Shown: piece after piece, positions 17,055 through 25,206 of the stretch | How positions within the stretch are numbered: position 1 is the stretch's first letter | How the letters are laid out: each line of letters opens with the position of its first letter | NCBI GenBank assembly: GCA_902984215.1 | Contig: CADWAF010005419.1 | Coordinates: 1 to 32,454, forward strand | Direction: 5' to 3' | Length of the DNA stretch: 32,454 bases | DNA from: Willaertia magna | Taxonomy: Eukaryota > Heterolobosea > Eutetramitea > Acrasida > Naegleriidae | The notes under the pieces: model-generated | Told to the model about the DNA's origin: nothing | Databases searched by the model: none | What the model saw: the letters and a program-made list of their open reading frames with translations, nothing else | Made by a program: the position numbers and the translations under genes

Positions 17055-18461
17055 TTAGAACATTATTAAAAAGAATGCAACCATTAAAATCATAGAAGCA
17101 ACAATACTAACTGCAGAGCTTCTTAATATTGGTCTAGTATACTTTGGGGTGACAGTAGTTGTTGTTGCAGTTAAATCTACAATTGTGGCGTCTAAAGTAC
17201 CAACATTCTTAATGCCAGCAGTACTTAAATGATTTTTAAGACAAGTATAAACATTTGCATATTCTTCTTTACATTTACTAAAAGCAGTTGCACCAGTGTC
17301 AATAATTTGTCCATAACCTAAAGTAGAAATTGTTGGAGTTAAAGTTGACCATTCATTATAATTATTATTCCATAAACATGCTTGTAAATCAGTAACGTAA
17401 CCTTGACATGAAGCAACACAAGTACCATTGGTATTAATTGCAGTATTATTACCACCACATACACAACCACTATTTCCATCATAAGTTGGACAAGCATTTA
17501 AAGTATTACATGAAGAACTAACTGTTGTACATTTACCTCCAGTGCAATATCCACTAAAACATTCAATGTTCTTTTCACAAGTTTCTCCATCTTTCTTTTC
17601 ATACTTTCTTTTACATACGTTTGAGGCACAAGTTGTTAAAGAACCGTGTAAAGTACCACCCATTAAACAAGCTGAATCACCATCACAGTATTGATCCCAA
17701 TCTGCATACTTTTCACAAGTTACTCCAGAAGAAGATGCTGATGCCTTTCTACAAACTAAATCATAGTCACACATTTTCAAACTATTACCTAAATCAGTAC
17801 ATGACTCGCCTTGCTTAAGGATAGTAACTGATTTACATACATTCTTTGAGTTTTCAAAAACACATCTTAAACCAGATCTACAAGTGGTAAGGAACATGTT
17901 GGTATCGTCTTTAGTGCTACATTCTTCATTTTCACCAACTGTTTTAACTTCATAACAAACATAACTGGTGGCATCTTTAGCGGTACAAGACAAACCAGAA
18001 CCACAGATTTTGATAGTGTTTGCTGTGTCATCAATAAGATTATTTCCAATGCAAGAATCACCTTTCTTTAAGAAAACATAATCATAAGCTTTACAGAAAC
18101 CAGAAACACAGTTTTGAAGTGACCAATATGAACTAGCACAGTTTTGTTTAACGGTACAAGTGTCTCCTTGTCTTCTTGTTTGTTTTACAACACATTTAGA
18201 TCCTTGACAAGTCATCCATGTGAATTTACAGTCAGAATCTGTAGAGCAAGTAGAACCTAAAGCACTCTTTGCAGTGGTGGCATAATCAACACAAACAACT
18301 TTACCATTTTCAGTAGTTGCAATTTGCCCTACTGGACAAGAGAGGCCTGCAGCACTGACAGCACCAGTATTTCCTTGAATCCATTTGGAAGAACAGGTTT
18401 GTGAGTTAACATAAGTAAATGTCAAACTCAACACCAAAGCTAATAAAACCATTACTTTCAT
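17055..18461 (-). CDS. Cys-rich secreted protein, probably GPI-anchored
   Basis: 468 residues. A cleavable signal peptide (MKVMVLLALVLSLTFTYVNS) leads into an extracellular region with regularly spaced cysteines. Many fall into repeats of the form GxxCxxxxxCxxxxxxC, for example GSTCSTDSDCKFTWMTCQGS, GDTCTVKQNC and GETCEKNIECFSGYCTGGKC, reminiscent of Dickkopf/EGF-like disulphide modules. About 70 Thr/Ala-rich residues follow (TATTTTVTP). The C-terminus is a short hydrophobic stretch (SIVASMILMVAFFLIMF) with no cytoplasmic tail, the layout of a GPI-attachment signal. A cell-surface role is likely; the ligand or function is unknown. The codons are less AT-biased than in the large genes nearby, which often marks high expression. 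The gene is divergent from the DUF2207-like gene with about 400 bases between the starts. Confidence 0.8.
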   Translation of the reverse strand: MKVMVLLALVLSLTFTYVNSQTCSSKWIQGNTGAVSAAGLSCPVGQIATTENGKVVCVDYATTAKSALGSTCSTDSDCKFTWMTCQGSKCVVKQTRRQGDTCTVKQNCASSYWSLQNCVSGFCKAYDYVFLKKGDSCIGNNLIDDTANTIKICGSGLSCTAKDATSYVCYEVKTVGENEECSTKDDTNMFLTTCRSGLRCVFENSKNVCKSVTILKQGESCTDLGNSLKMCDYDLVCRKASASSSGVTCEKYADWDQYCDGDSACLMGGTLHGSLTTCASNVCKRKYEKKDGETCEKNIECFSGYCTGGKCTTVSSSCNTLNACPTYDGNSGCVCGGNNTAINTNGTCVASCQGYVTDLQACLWNNNYNEWSTLTPTISTLGYGQIIDTGATAFSKCKEEYANVYTCLKNHLSTAGIKNVGTLDATIVDLTATTTTVTPKYTRPILRSSAVSIVASMILMVAFFLIMF

Positions 18462-18857
18462 TGTTATTTTTTTTCTTTTGGTATAATATACTCAGTTTAA
18501 CAAAGATCAGTGTTTTGAACCGTTACTCGTCAAACCATGGGACATTGAAATGTGAAATGATCTTTGTATAATTTAGTTTGAAATAAAAAACTTTGCTGTT
18601 ATTCAAAGTAAACTAATGACTGCTCTTGTTTCTTTGTTGTAAATAATAATTATTGTAAATTGTTAATTATACCTTGTTGCATTTTTGAGTGTTACCATTC
18701 GCTTGGTGAAAATCAGATTTTCACTAGATTTTTTTTGTGTGTTACCGGTCAGGTCTTTGGTTTCCATTCATTATCAGAGCCGGGCATTACAAAAACAAAG
18801 TTCAACTTTTACACTAAATCGAAAAAAACAATCACAAGTGAACTCATCTAAATAATA
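18462..18857. promoter_or_regulatory. Divergent promoter region of two surface-protein genes
   Basis: 396 bases between the start codons of the Cys-rich gene (minus) and the DUF2207-like gene (plus). It holds TATAATATA at 18482-18490. It also holds a perfect 9-base inverted repeat with a one-base loop (GTGAAAATC / GATTTTCAC, around 18706-18724), flanked by two copies of GTGTTACC (about 18689 and 18737). The symmetric layout suggests a shared control site; this is inference. A 63-codon frame here starts only with TTG and is not taken as a gene. Confidence 0.35.
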
Positions 18858-19830
18858 ATGAACAATATAAAACTGAAAGAAACATTGTTGGCAACCCTTT
18901 TCATTTCATTAGCCTTCTTATTACATTTCTCTCATCAATCTTATATAGTGAAATCTGCTTCAGCTACAGTTAATGTTTTAAGTAATAGTGATTGTTATCT
19001 AAGTGTTACTGAAACTTTTGTGTTTTCATTTACTGGTTCTTATTCAACTCTTGGTAGACCAATACCAACTGCTAATACATTTGGTTATGTTAATATTAAA
19101 ACAAGTAGTTTAGATGTTTCTATTAGTAATCCAGGTTACTCAGTATATTCAAAGAACATTGTAAGTGCAGACGATGGTTCCGCAAAGTTTATCATGGTTG
19201 GTTTTACTTCTACTCCTTCTGCCGGAACAACAGATATTACCATGACTTTTAATTATCAAGTACAAGGTCCATTAGGAAAGGATACAAATTCAGGCAAAGA
19301 TATTAGTAAGTAATAGTTCTTTTCAATTTAATTAACAATTTCATTTAGTCTATTGGTATTATCAATTCAATACAAACATTCAAACTGCCAGTGTTGTATT
19401 CACATTCGACTCAAGTTTAGGTTTAACTTCTTCAGATTTTAGTCCAAGTAATGGAGGAGTTGTTACCGATAACAAAGTTACATTTACTACTCAAAATATT
19501 GCTCCAAACACTCCATATAAACCAATTATTAACTTTAGAGCAATTTCAGTGTTTGATAAATGTTATTCAAGCCCTGGTTTAGGATTAGCAGCAATCATTG
19601 CGATTGTTGTTGTTTTAGTTGTTGTATGTACCATTATTTCAATAATTAGTTCTGTAGTTGGTTTTTGGAGAAGAAGATTATTCCCTTGGTGGTATCCAGC
19701 TCCAGCTTATGGAGGTTTTAATACTTCTCCACATTATTATGGTTCTACTCATCATCACCATCATCATTCCCATTCAGGTGGTGGTCATCATAGTAGCGGA
19801 ATTACAGGAGCTTCAGGTTTCGCAAATTAA
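18858..19830 (+). CDS. DUF2207-like membrane protein (two exons)
   Basis: Exons 18858-19305 and 19349-19830 join through a 43-base GT-AG intron to give 309 residues. An N-terminal signal sequence (LLATLFISLAFLLHFS) is followed by an extracellular beta-rich domain. Its strands SDCYLSVTETFVFSFTGSY with RPIPTAN, and across the splice DIYWYYQFNTNIQTASVVFT, match the layout of the DUF2207 domain known from bacterial membrane proteins. One transmembrane helix follows (GLGLAAIIAIVVVLVVVCTI), then a short cytoplasmic tail with RRR, aromatic residues, a His cluster (HHHHHHSHSGGGHH) and Gly/Ser. The bacterial family also ends in Gly-rich tails. Function is unknown; a surface or stress role is conceivable. 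The His cluster could bind metal. Family assignment is by pattern only. Confidence 0.7.
19306..19348 (+). other. Spliceosomal intron
   Basis: GTAAGT at the 5' end, ATTTAG at the 3' end, 43 bases, phase 1 (splits an ATC codon). Unspliced, the frame stops two codons into the intron. After removal, the frame continues with YWYYQFNT and reaches the transmembrane helix. It is the only intron I can support in the window. Confidence 0.85.
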
Positions 19831-19981
19831 TTTATTAATTCAAACATTTTGTAATTGTATAATTCATAAAGTACAAAACATTAATTTTTTTTGGACTTTG
19901 CAAAGCTAATCTTTCTTCTTCTGCAGGCCTTCTATGTTGTTTATCAAATGATTACTTCTCTCTAGTTTTTGGAGAGATTAC

Positions 19982-20398
19982 TTAGTCTACAACATCAGGT
20001 ATATATTCCTCAATAGAAATAGAGGGAGTTGCTGAAGCATTAGATTTGCTTCGTTCATGAAAGCTTTCTATTGAAATGCTTGTCTTAAAAGATGATGATG
20101 TCTGCATTTTTCTTTTAAGCACTGGTCTATTTAATACTTCATCAAGGTAAGATATTGTTATTACTTGATTTTCAGGCGTTTCAATTTCAATACTAAGCGC
20201 ACTAGTTATTGAGGGAGATGACAAACCTCCCCATAAAGAATTTCTTTTCTTTCCAACACATCCACCTTCATTACTATCATTCTCCCAATTATTAATAGCA
20301 TTATTCGTATTAGCATTAGCCTCATTACATGCATTCCGTTTCATCACATTATCACTAATCTTACCACTACTACTAGAACAACAAAAAGCAATGCCCAT
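19982..20398 (-). CDS. Small protein with N-terminal dual-acylation motif
   Basis: 138 residues, not recognised. The N-terminus MGIAFCCSSSSGK has Gly2 for myristoylation and Cys6/Cys7 for palmitoylation, the arrangement of peripheral membrane proteins anchored to the cytosolic face of the plasma membrane. The rest is Ser/Asn-rich and probably disordered, with three similar short pieces, SIEIETPE, SISIESFHERS and SISIEEYIPD, which may be linear binding motifs. No catalytic domain is visible. ATG follows an A-rich leader (minus strand). It might be a signalling adaptor; that is inference. A small hairpin (CTCTC/GAGAG, about 19956-19976) lies just after its stop. Confidence 0.55.
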   Translation of the reverse strand: MGIAFCCSSSSGKISDNVMKRNACNEANANTNNAINNWENDSNEGGCVGKKRNSLWGGLSSPSITSALSIEIETPENQVITISYLDEVLNRPVLKRKMQTSSSFKTSISIESFHERSKSNASATPSISIEEYIPDVVD

Positions 20399-20784
20399 TA
20401 TTGTTATCCTTAAAAAAAAAATAAAATAGTTTATATAGCCTTAACTAATAATTTGTAGTCTTTTTTTTTGTAGTATTTACAGTAAATTTCCAATGGTTAT
20501 AAAAACTACTTGCTTAATTAATTTTTATAAAAAAAAAACGTCTACGTCCTTGTTAAGGGCCATAGTTTTTAGCAATATGGTAAAGAGTACCAAAAATTGG
20601 TATTGTTAAAAAATTCGCATAAATAACCAACACTATAATAATTCCCAACAATTAATAAAAAGAGTAATATCTTTATATAGTTAATAATATAAATCATTAT
20701 GATTATTATGGACATTATGTTTAATTGCTTAAAATCTAATATTAAAACAGTCTTGTACATAACACTAATAAATGTTTAAAATAT
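20399..20784. other. Intergenic region, nothing firm
   Basis: Between the starts of the acylated small protein and the end of the polymerase-like gene. A 63-codon Ile/Tyr-rich minus-strand frame (20569-20760) is present, but its composition is what AT-rich DNA gives by chance. Confidence 0.5.
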
Positions 20785-23700
20785 TTAATCAAATCTATTA
20801 AGTTCTTCATTTGCCTTAGCTAGTTCTAAACTAACTTTTTTTCTTGCATAAAAAACTGGACAATCCTTATTTGTACACAATACGTCCTCAATTAAACTTC
20901 CTTGACAATTTTGACAACATTTCAAAGCTCTATTAAGTAAATCTTCACAATCATTCTTCTTTTTTAAACTATTTTCATAAGCAATTGATTTAAACCCTTT
21001 CATTAAACAATCTTTACAAACAGCATTCTTTCCATTATTATTTGTATCATTACCTATCCTTTCTTTACAATGTAAACATGTCATTGTCTTTTTAATAAAC
21101 ATTGTAATACCAAAAGAAGAAGAAACAGGTGCTTTTATAGAAATTGTTCTCATATGATCACCACTAAATAAAATAGATTCTACCGCGTTATTACTTCCAA
21201 TAATTGGTTCAAATATTCTTGTTAAAATTATTTTTAATTGTTTATCAATATAATATTTATGATCAATTTGTAAATTATTTTCAATCGCATAAATTGGATC
21301 TTCAAATAAATTTCCTTGAAGAACAACATAATGAATTGTTGTTGACGTAGATTCATCAGGACTATTCATTAATGTATTTCTTTGTTTCATTCTTTCAAAT
21401 TGTAATTTATTTGTTTGTATAAAGTTATTGTTATATTTAGTGTTAATATTATTAGTAGTTATTGTTTTTGTAAAAGTTAATAAATAAATATCAATTCTAT
21501 TCATTAATAAATCTGACAATATTGTTTTAACATAATTTATAGCTGCATTAACATTTCTATTTATCAATAAAAATTGTAAAGTTGTATTTACAACTTGTTT
21601 AACCAATGGACATAAATCATTTCTAACTAAACCTTTCATTACAATTTCTTGTTTTTCAACAAGTTGTTGTTTATTGTCATCTCGTTCAATATAGTTTTTT
21701 AAATTTTCTTTTTCTTCTTCTTTCCATACACAACCAGCATATCTTCTTGAAGAAAAGATTATAAGTGGGAAATAAATCTTTTCACAAACTAAACTATTTT
21801 TTAATTCAATCCTTTTTGAAATTTCATTAGAAATTATCTTTCCCAATGTAAATGCCATTTTTACATTATTTGTGTGAAAATTAACCATTAATGAATCTGT
21901 ATCACAATAAATAACTTTTGGACTAATATTATTATCTATATTACTCATAGTAACATTATTGTCATTACAATTTTCATTAAAAGTTGTATTGGTGACAAAA
22001 GAAATTGTTGTATTGATTGTGTTTGTAGTGTTAATTGTAGATGATGATACTAATAATTGTTTATATTCTTGTTCAATTAATTGTTTCGCTCGTTTCACCA
22101 TTTCATTCCCATAATTAACAACAATACTTGCAATTTTATTTCCATTTAAAGAAGAATTTAAAAAATTATTTGTTGTAGAACCAATAAATCCATAAATTGA
22201 ATTAATACTCGTTTTTAAAACTGATTCTCTAATAATCATTCTTTCTTTCTTTAATGAATTATTATTTATTGTTGTGTAAATTTCATTTGTGGTTTCTTTC
22301 ATTAAAGAAAATAATTTTTCTAATAATAAAGGTATTATTCCTTTTTGTAAAGTTGATTTTACAAAATAATGATTGGATGGTGTCTTTTCATATTCTTTTA
22401 ATTCCTTTTGATTAATAATTAATTCTTCTATTGTTTCTTCATTTAAAAAAGTTGTAAAACATAAATTATATTTTATAATAATTGATGGATATAAATATTT
22501 AAAATTAATTACTGAAATTGGCATTTCATTATAACAACCAGTGACAGGTGACATTTCATAACTTCCATAAAATAAATCATTATTTAATAATTGTTGTTGT
22601 TCTGTACTTTTACTTGGAATTAAATATCCTTCCTCTTTTGTAATTCTTAACAATAAAGAAATTCCTTTTTTTTGTAAATTATTATAATCTTTAATTAAAG
22701 TGCCATTTATTTTTGCTGATTCAAATAAATTATATAAAATTAATAATTTATTAAATAATTTAATAATTAAATTTGTTTCTTTTAAATAGTAAGAAAATAA
22801 ACGTTTTTTATCTTTACTGTTATTACTATTTAATAAATTTAAAATTGTTGTATTATTGTAATCTTCTTTTTCTATTTTTAAAAAATGTGTACAAATGGAT
22901 GTTAAATTATAATTATTTAATTTATATTTTTGTAAAATATATTTTTTAATATCAATTACAATTCTACCATTAATATTTAATTCTTTTTCTTTTATATTTT
23001 TTAAATTATTTTCCAAAATTGTTCTTCCTAAACAATAATTCTTTAAATTTAAACAATTATTAGCTCTATTTAATAAATTTTGTAAACTAACATTTAAATT
23101 ATATCCAATAATAAAATCAGGATCTAATTTAATTATAAATTCTTTCCAAGCAATTAACATTTCAATTTCATTTTCAAAAGAATAAATTTCTACAGATGAA
23201 CTATTCATTATTGCTAACATTTCTTTAACTATATTTGGACAATAATGATTTAAACAAAATATAGTTTTAACAAAATCTTCTTGATTTTCTTCTTCTTCTT
23301 TTAATTTGTTTTTTGATAAAGATTGATTTGAATTATGAATAATTACATTATTAATAATTGTTGTAATGATTGAAGAATTATTTTGTTGTTGATTTTGATT
23401 ATTATTAATTAAAGTTTTATCACATTCAATTTTTAAAGATAATATTCTAAGAGGAGCTATAGTACTTGAAGAATAATTAAAATCGTCATTTTCTTTATTA
23501 TTATCTATAATTTGTTTATTACTCAACAATTGTTCTTTATTTACAATATTTGTAATGTATTGTTTTGAATAGTTTAAAATATCTTTAAATGAAATGTCAA
23601 TTTCAATTTGTGAATGTGTCAATTTTGTAAAATTATTTAAATTGTTATCATTATTTAAACTATCATTTCTAACTTTTAATTTAATCCAATCACTAATATT

Positions 23701-24447
23701 TAAATTTAAATCAATTAAAAATTTTAAAATAAATGAAATATTACTTTCAAATGTTGTAAATTGTTGAATTTTATTTAATTCTGGAATAAATATTCCATTT
23801 TCTAAAATTTCTTTAATTATTGTAATGTTTGAAGGTAAATTTGTTGTAATTTTTAAAAATTTTGTATTTTTATTTTTAGAATTATAATTTATAAATTTCT
23901 TTTTATAAATAATTTCAAAACCAATTAAAAATTCTTTATCATTAAAATTATCATTATTTAAATTATCATTTAAATTATTATTATTTAATAAATTAATTTT
24001 ATTTAAAATTTCCAAATTTAATACTTCTTTAAAATTATTTAAATTATTTAAATCTTCAAATAATTCAATATACAAATAAGGTAAATAATCACTAACATGA
24101 CAAGTTACAGAATATCCTTCTTTTGTAATACCATATAAATTTATAATTGGTTTATTATTAATTTCATTTTTCATTATAAAATAATTACAATCTAATAATT
24201 GAAAATATAAATTATTTATTTTATTATTAAAATTAATAATAATTGGTCTACTATAATCATCTTTTAAATTATTTATTTGTTGTTCAAAATTGTAAAAATT
24301 AAAAATATTGTCGTTATTGTTATTATTATTGTTAATATTAAAAGTTGTTGAAGAATTGTTATCAATTATAGATAACACTTCATGGTCTATTATCATTTCA
24401 TTATCGCTGTTATTATTATTATTATTGTCAACAAGATTATTTAACAT
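20785..24447 (-). CDS. DNA polymerase delta catalytic-subunit-like protein, probably inactive
   Basis: 1220 residues aligning along the whole of family-B Pol delta: exonuclease fold (about 330-600), palm/fingers/thumb, CysA (CLHC...CKDC) and CysB (CQNC...CTNKDC) C-terminal metal sites. Pol delta, not zeta, is indicated by YNLCFTTFL after motif A, NSIYGF in motif B, and the CysB wording GSLIEDVLCTNKDCPVFYARKK-type end. Key catalytic residues are missing. Motif A reads NFKYLYPSI, with N648 in place of the metal-binding Asp. Exo I reads LKIEC (K339 for Asp, E341 kept), Exo II GYNLNVSLQNLL has no Asp, and Exo III has E557 for Asp. K745 of motif B and D849/D851 of motif C (YCDTDS) remain. KGLEAVRRD is shortened to KGLVRND. 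It thus appears to be a structural or regulatory paralogue, or a decaying copy with an intact frame. Confidence 0.85.
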   Translation of the reverse strand: MLNNLVDNNNNNNSDNEMIIDHEVLSIIDNNSSTTFNINNNNNNNDNIFNFYNFEQQINNLKDDYSRPIIINFNNKINNLYFQLLDCNYFIMKNEINNKPIINLYGITKEGYSVTCHVSDYLPYLYIELFEDLNNLNNFKEVLNLEILNKINLLNNNNLNDNLNNDNFNDKEFLIGFEIIYKKKFINYNSKNKNTKFLKITTNLPSNITIIKEILENGIFIPELNKIQQFTTFESNISFILKFLIDLNLNISDWIKLKVRNDSLNNDNNLNNFTKLTHSQIEIDISFKDILNYSKQYITNIVNKEQLLSNKQIIDNNKENDDFNYSSSTIAPLRILSLKIECDKTLINNNQNQQQNNSSIITTIINNVIIHNSNQSLSKNKLKEEEENQEDFVKTIFCLNHYCPNIVKEMLAIMNSSSVEIYSFENEIEMLIAWKEFIIKLDPDFIIGYNLNVSLQNLLNRANNCLNLKNYCLGRTILENNLKNIKEKELNINGRIVIDIKKYILQKYKLNNYNLTSICTHFLKIEKEDYNNTTILNLLNSNNSKDKKRLFSYYLKETNLIIKLFNKLLILYNLFESAKINGTLIKDYNNLQKKGISLLLRITKEEGYLIPSKSTEQQQLLNNDLFYGSYEMSPVTGCYNEMPISVINFKYLYPSIIIKYNLCFTTFLNEETIEELIINQKELKEYEKTPSNHYFVKSTLQKGIIPLLLEKLFSLMKETTNEIYTTINNNSLKKERMIIRESVLKTSINSIYGFIGSTTNNFLNSSLNGNKIASIVVNYGNEMVKRAKQLIEQEYKQLLVSSSTINTTNTINTTISFVTNTTFNENCNDNNVTMSNIDNNISPKVIYCDTDSLMVNFHTNNVKMAFTLGKIISNEISKRIELKNSLVCEKIYFPLIIFSSRRYAGCVWKEEEKENLKNYIERDDNKQQLVEKQEIVMKGLVRNDLCPLVKQVVNTTLQFLLINRNVNAAINYVKTILSDLLMNRIDIYLLTFTKTITTNNINTKYNNNFIQTNKLQFERMKQRNTLMNSPDESTSTTIHYVVLQGNLFEDPIYAIENNLQIDHKYYIDKQLKIILTRIFEPIIGSNNAVESILFSGDHMRTISIKAPVSSSFGITMFIKKTMTCLHCKERIGNDTNNNGKNAVCKDCLMKGFKSIAYENSLKKKNDCEDLLNRALKCCQNCQGSLIEDVLCTNKDCPVFYARKKVSLELAKANEELNRFD

Positions 24448-24609
24448 TTTTTTTTAAATTATTTTTTACTAAAATTTATTAATTTTTATTATTCCTGTGC
24501 CAACTGGAATTAAATAGATTCAACAACAGACTGTCTCAGTTTCAATTCCTACTAGAGAACTAGCTGCTTATAATTACTACAAAAAAATTTTAATAATTTT
24601 AATTATTAA

Positions 24610-24903
24610 TTATTTTGTCAATTCCCTTTTATATCTTTCTGCATAAATTTCCGTAACGGAGGCAAAGGCTTGATAATATTTAACGGAACAATTAGCTAAA
24701 CATTCTTTTTGTTGTTGATTTAATAATTTATTATTGTTAGTAACTATTGTGTTGTTAAAAGAAGAAGAAGAAGACAAATTTAAAATACATTTATTAAAAC
24801 AAATATCTATAATATCGGAACGTAAATTAATTTCTAATGATTTTTCAAAAACTTTTTGTCTTTGTTCTAATGCTCGTTTTTGATTTTCAATTTCTTCTTC
24901 CAT
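24610..24903 (-). CDS. Small Tim (Tim8/9/10/13 family) intermembrane-space chaperone
   Basis: 97 residues from the ATG at 24901-24903 (the frame is open seven codons further, but only to a TTG). The twin CX3C motif of small Tims is present: C35-x3-C39 and C68-x3-C72, each in a predicted helix (ICFNKCIL, CLANCSVKYYQAF). Small Tims form hexamers in the mitochondrial intermembrane space that escort hydrophobic precursors; the cysteines form intramolecular disulphides during Mia40-dependent import. The inter-motif segment is 28 residues with a Ser/Asn run, longer than the usual 11-16, so the loop is expanded. Which paralogue it is cannot be decided. The gene lies divergent from Sec8. Confidence 0.8.
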   Translation of the reverse strand: MEEEIENQKRALEQRQKVFEKSLEINLRSDIIDICFNKCILNLSSSSSFNNTIVTNNNKLLNQQQKECLANCSVKYYQAFASVTEIYAERYKRELTK

Positions 24904-25206
24904 TTTTTTTTTCTTTTTGCACAACCTATGTTCTTTCTTCTATTGACTTGTAAAGAAGAAGATAATAAATCATGTTTTCCTCCGAAGAGTCATAGTTAAA
25001 CTCTATTTATTCTATCTTTACCTTTCCGATAGACAATGATGATGATTTATTACTTCCTAAAACTTTGCGACAAAAAATTACTATGGTTGTTTTCAAGAAA
25101 AGGATACCGCTACCTCATTGGTGGACTCGTTCCGAAAAAGAAGATGATTTTAGCCTTCACAAGTCATTGCTTCACTTAATCAAAACAAAAAAATAAAAAA
25201 AAAAAA
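24904..25206. promoter_or_regulatory. Divergent region between Tim and Sec8 genes, with a small open frame
   Basis: 303 bases between the two start codons. It contains a plus-strand frame from ATG 24972 to TAA 25196, interrupted by one TAG (24993-24995); the uninterrupted part from ATG 25083 encodes 37 residues (described separately). No clear TATA box is seen. Confidence 0.5.
25083..25196 (+). CDS. Possible 37-residue uORF or small gene before Sec8
   Basis: ATG 25083 to TAA 25196 encodes MVVFKKRIPLPHWWTRSEKE and 17 more residues, ending LLHLIKTKK, and stops ten bases before the Sec8 ATG. The composition (two Trp, Pro, Arg, His, little Asn) is less AT-driven than expected of random sequence here. 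The frame is also open upstream to a TAG at 24993-24995, with an ATG seven codons before that. It could be a regulatory upstream ORF of Sec8, a remnant of a small gene, or chance. No family is recognised. Confidence 0.25.
   Translation: MVVFKKRIPLPHWWTRSEKEDDFSLHKSLLHLIKTKK

Noticed and set aside
18660..18851. 63-residue frame in the divergent promoter
   Set aside because: It begins with TTG, has no family resemblance and lies where regulatory DNA is expected.
20569..20760. 63-residue Ile/Tyr-rich minus-strand frame
   Set aside because: Composition is as expected from AT-rich noncoding DNA, and there is no recognisable domain.
20785..24447. Identification as Pol zeta (REV3)
   Set aside because: The NLCFTTFL, NSIYGF and CysB wording follow Pol delta, and the long REV3 middle region is absent.
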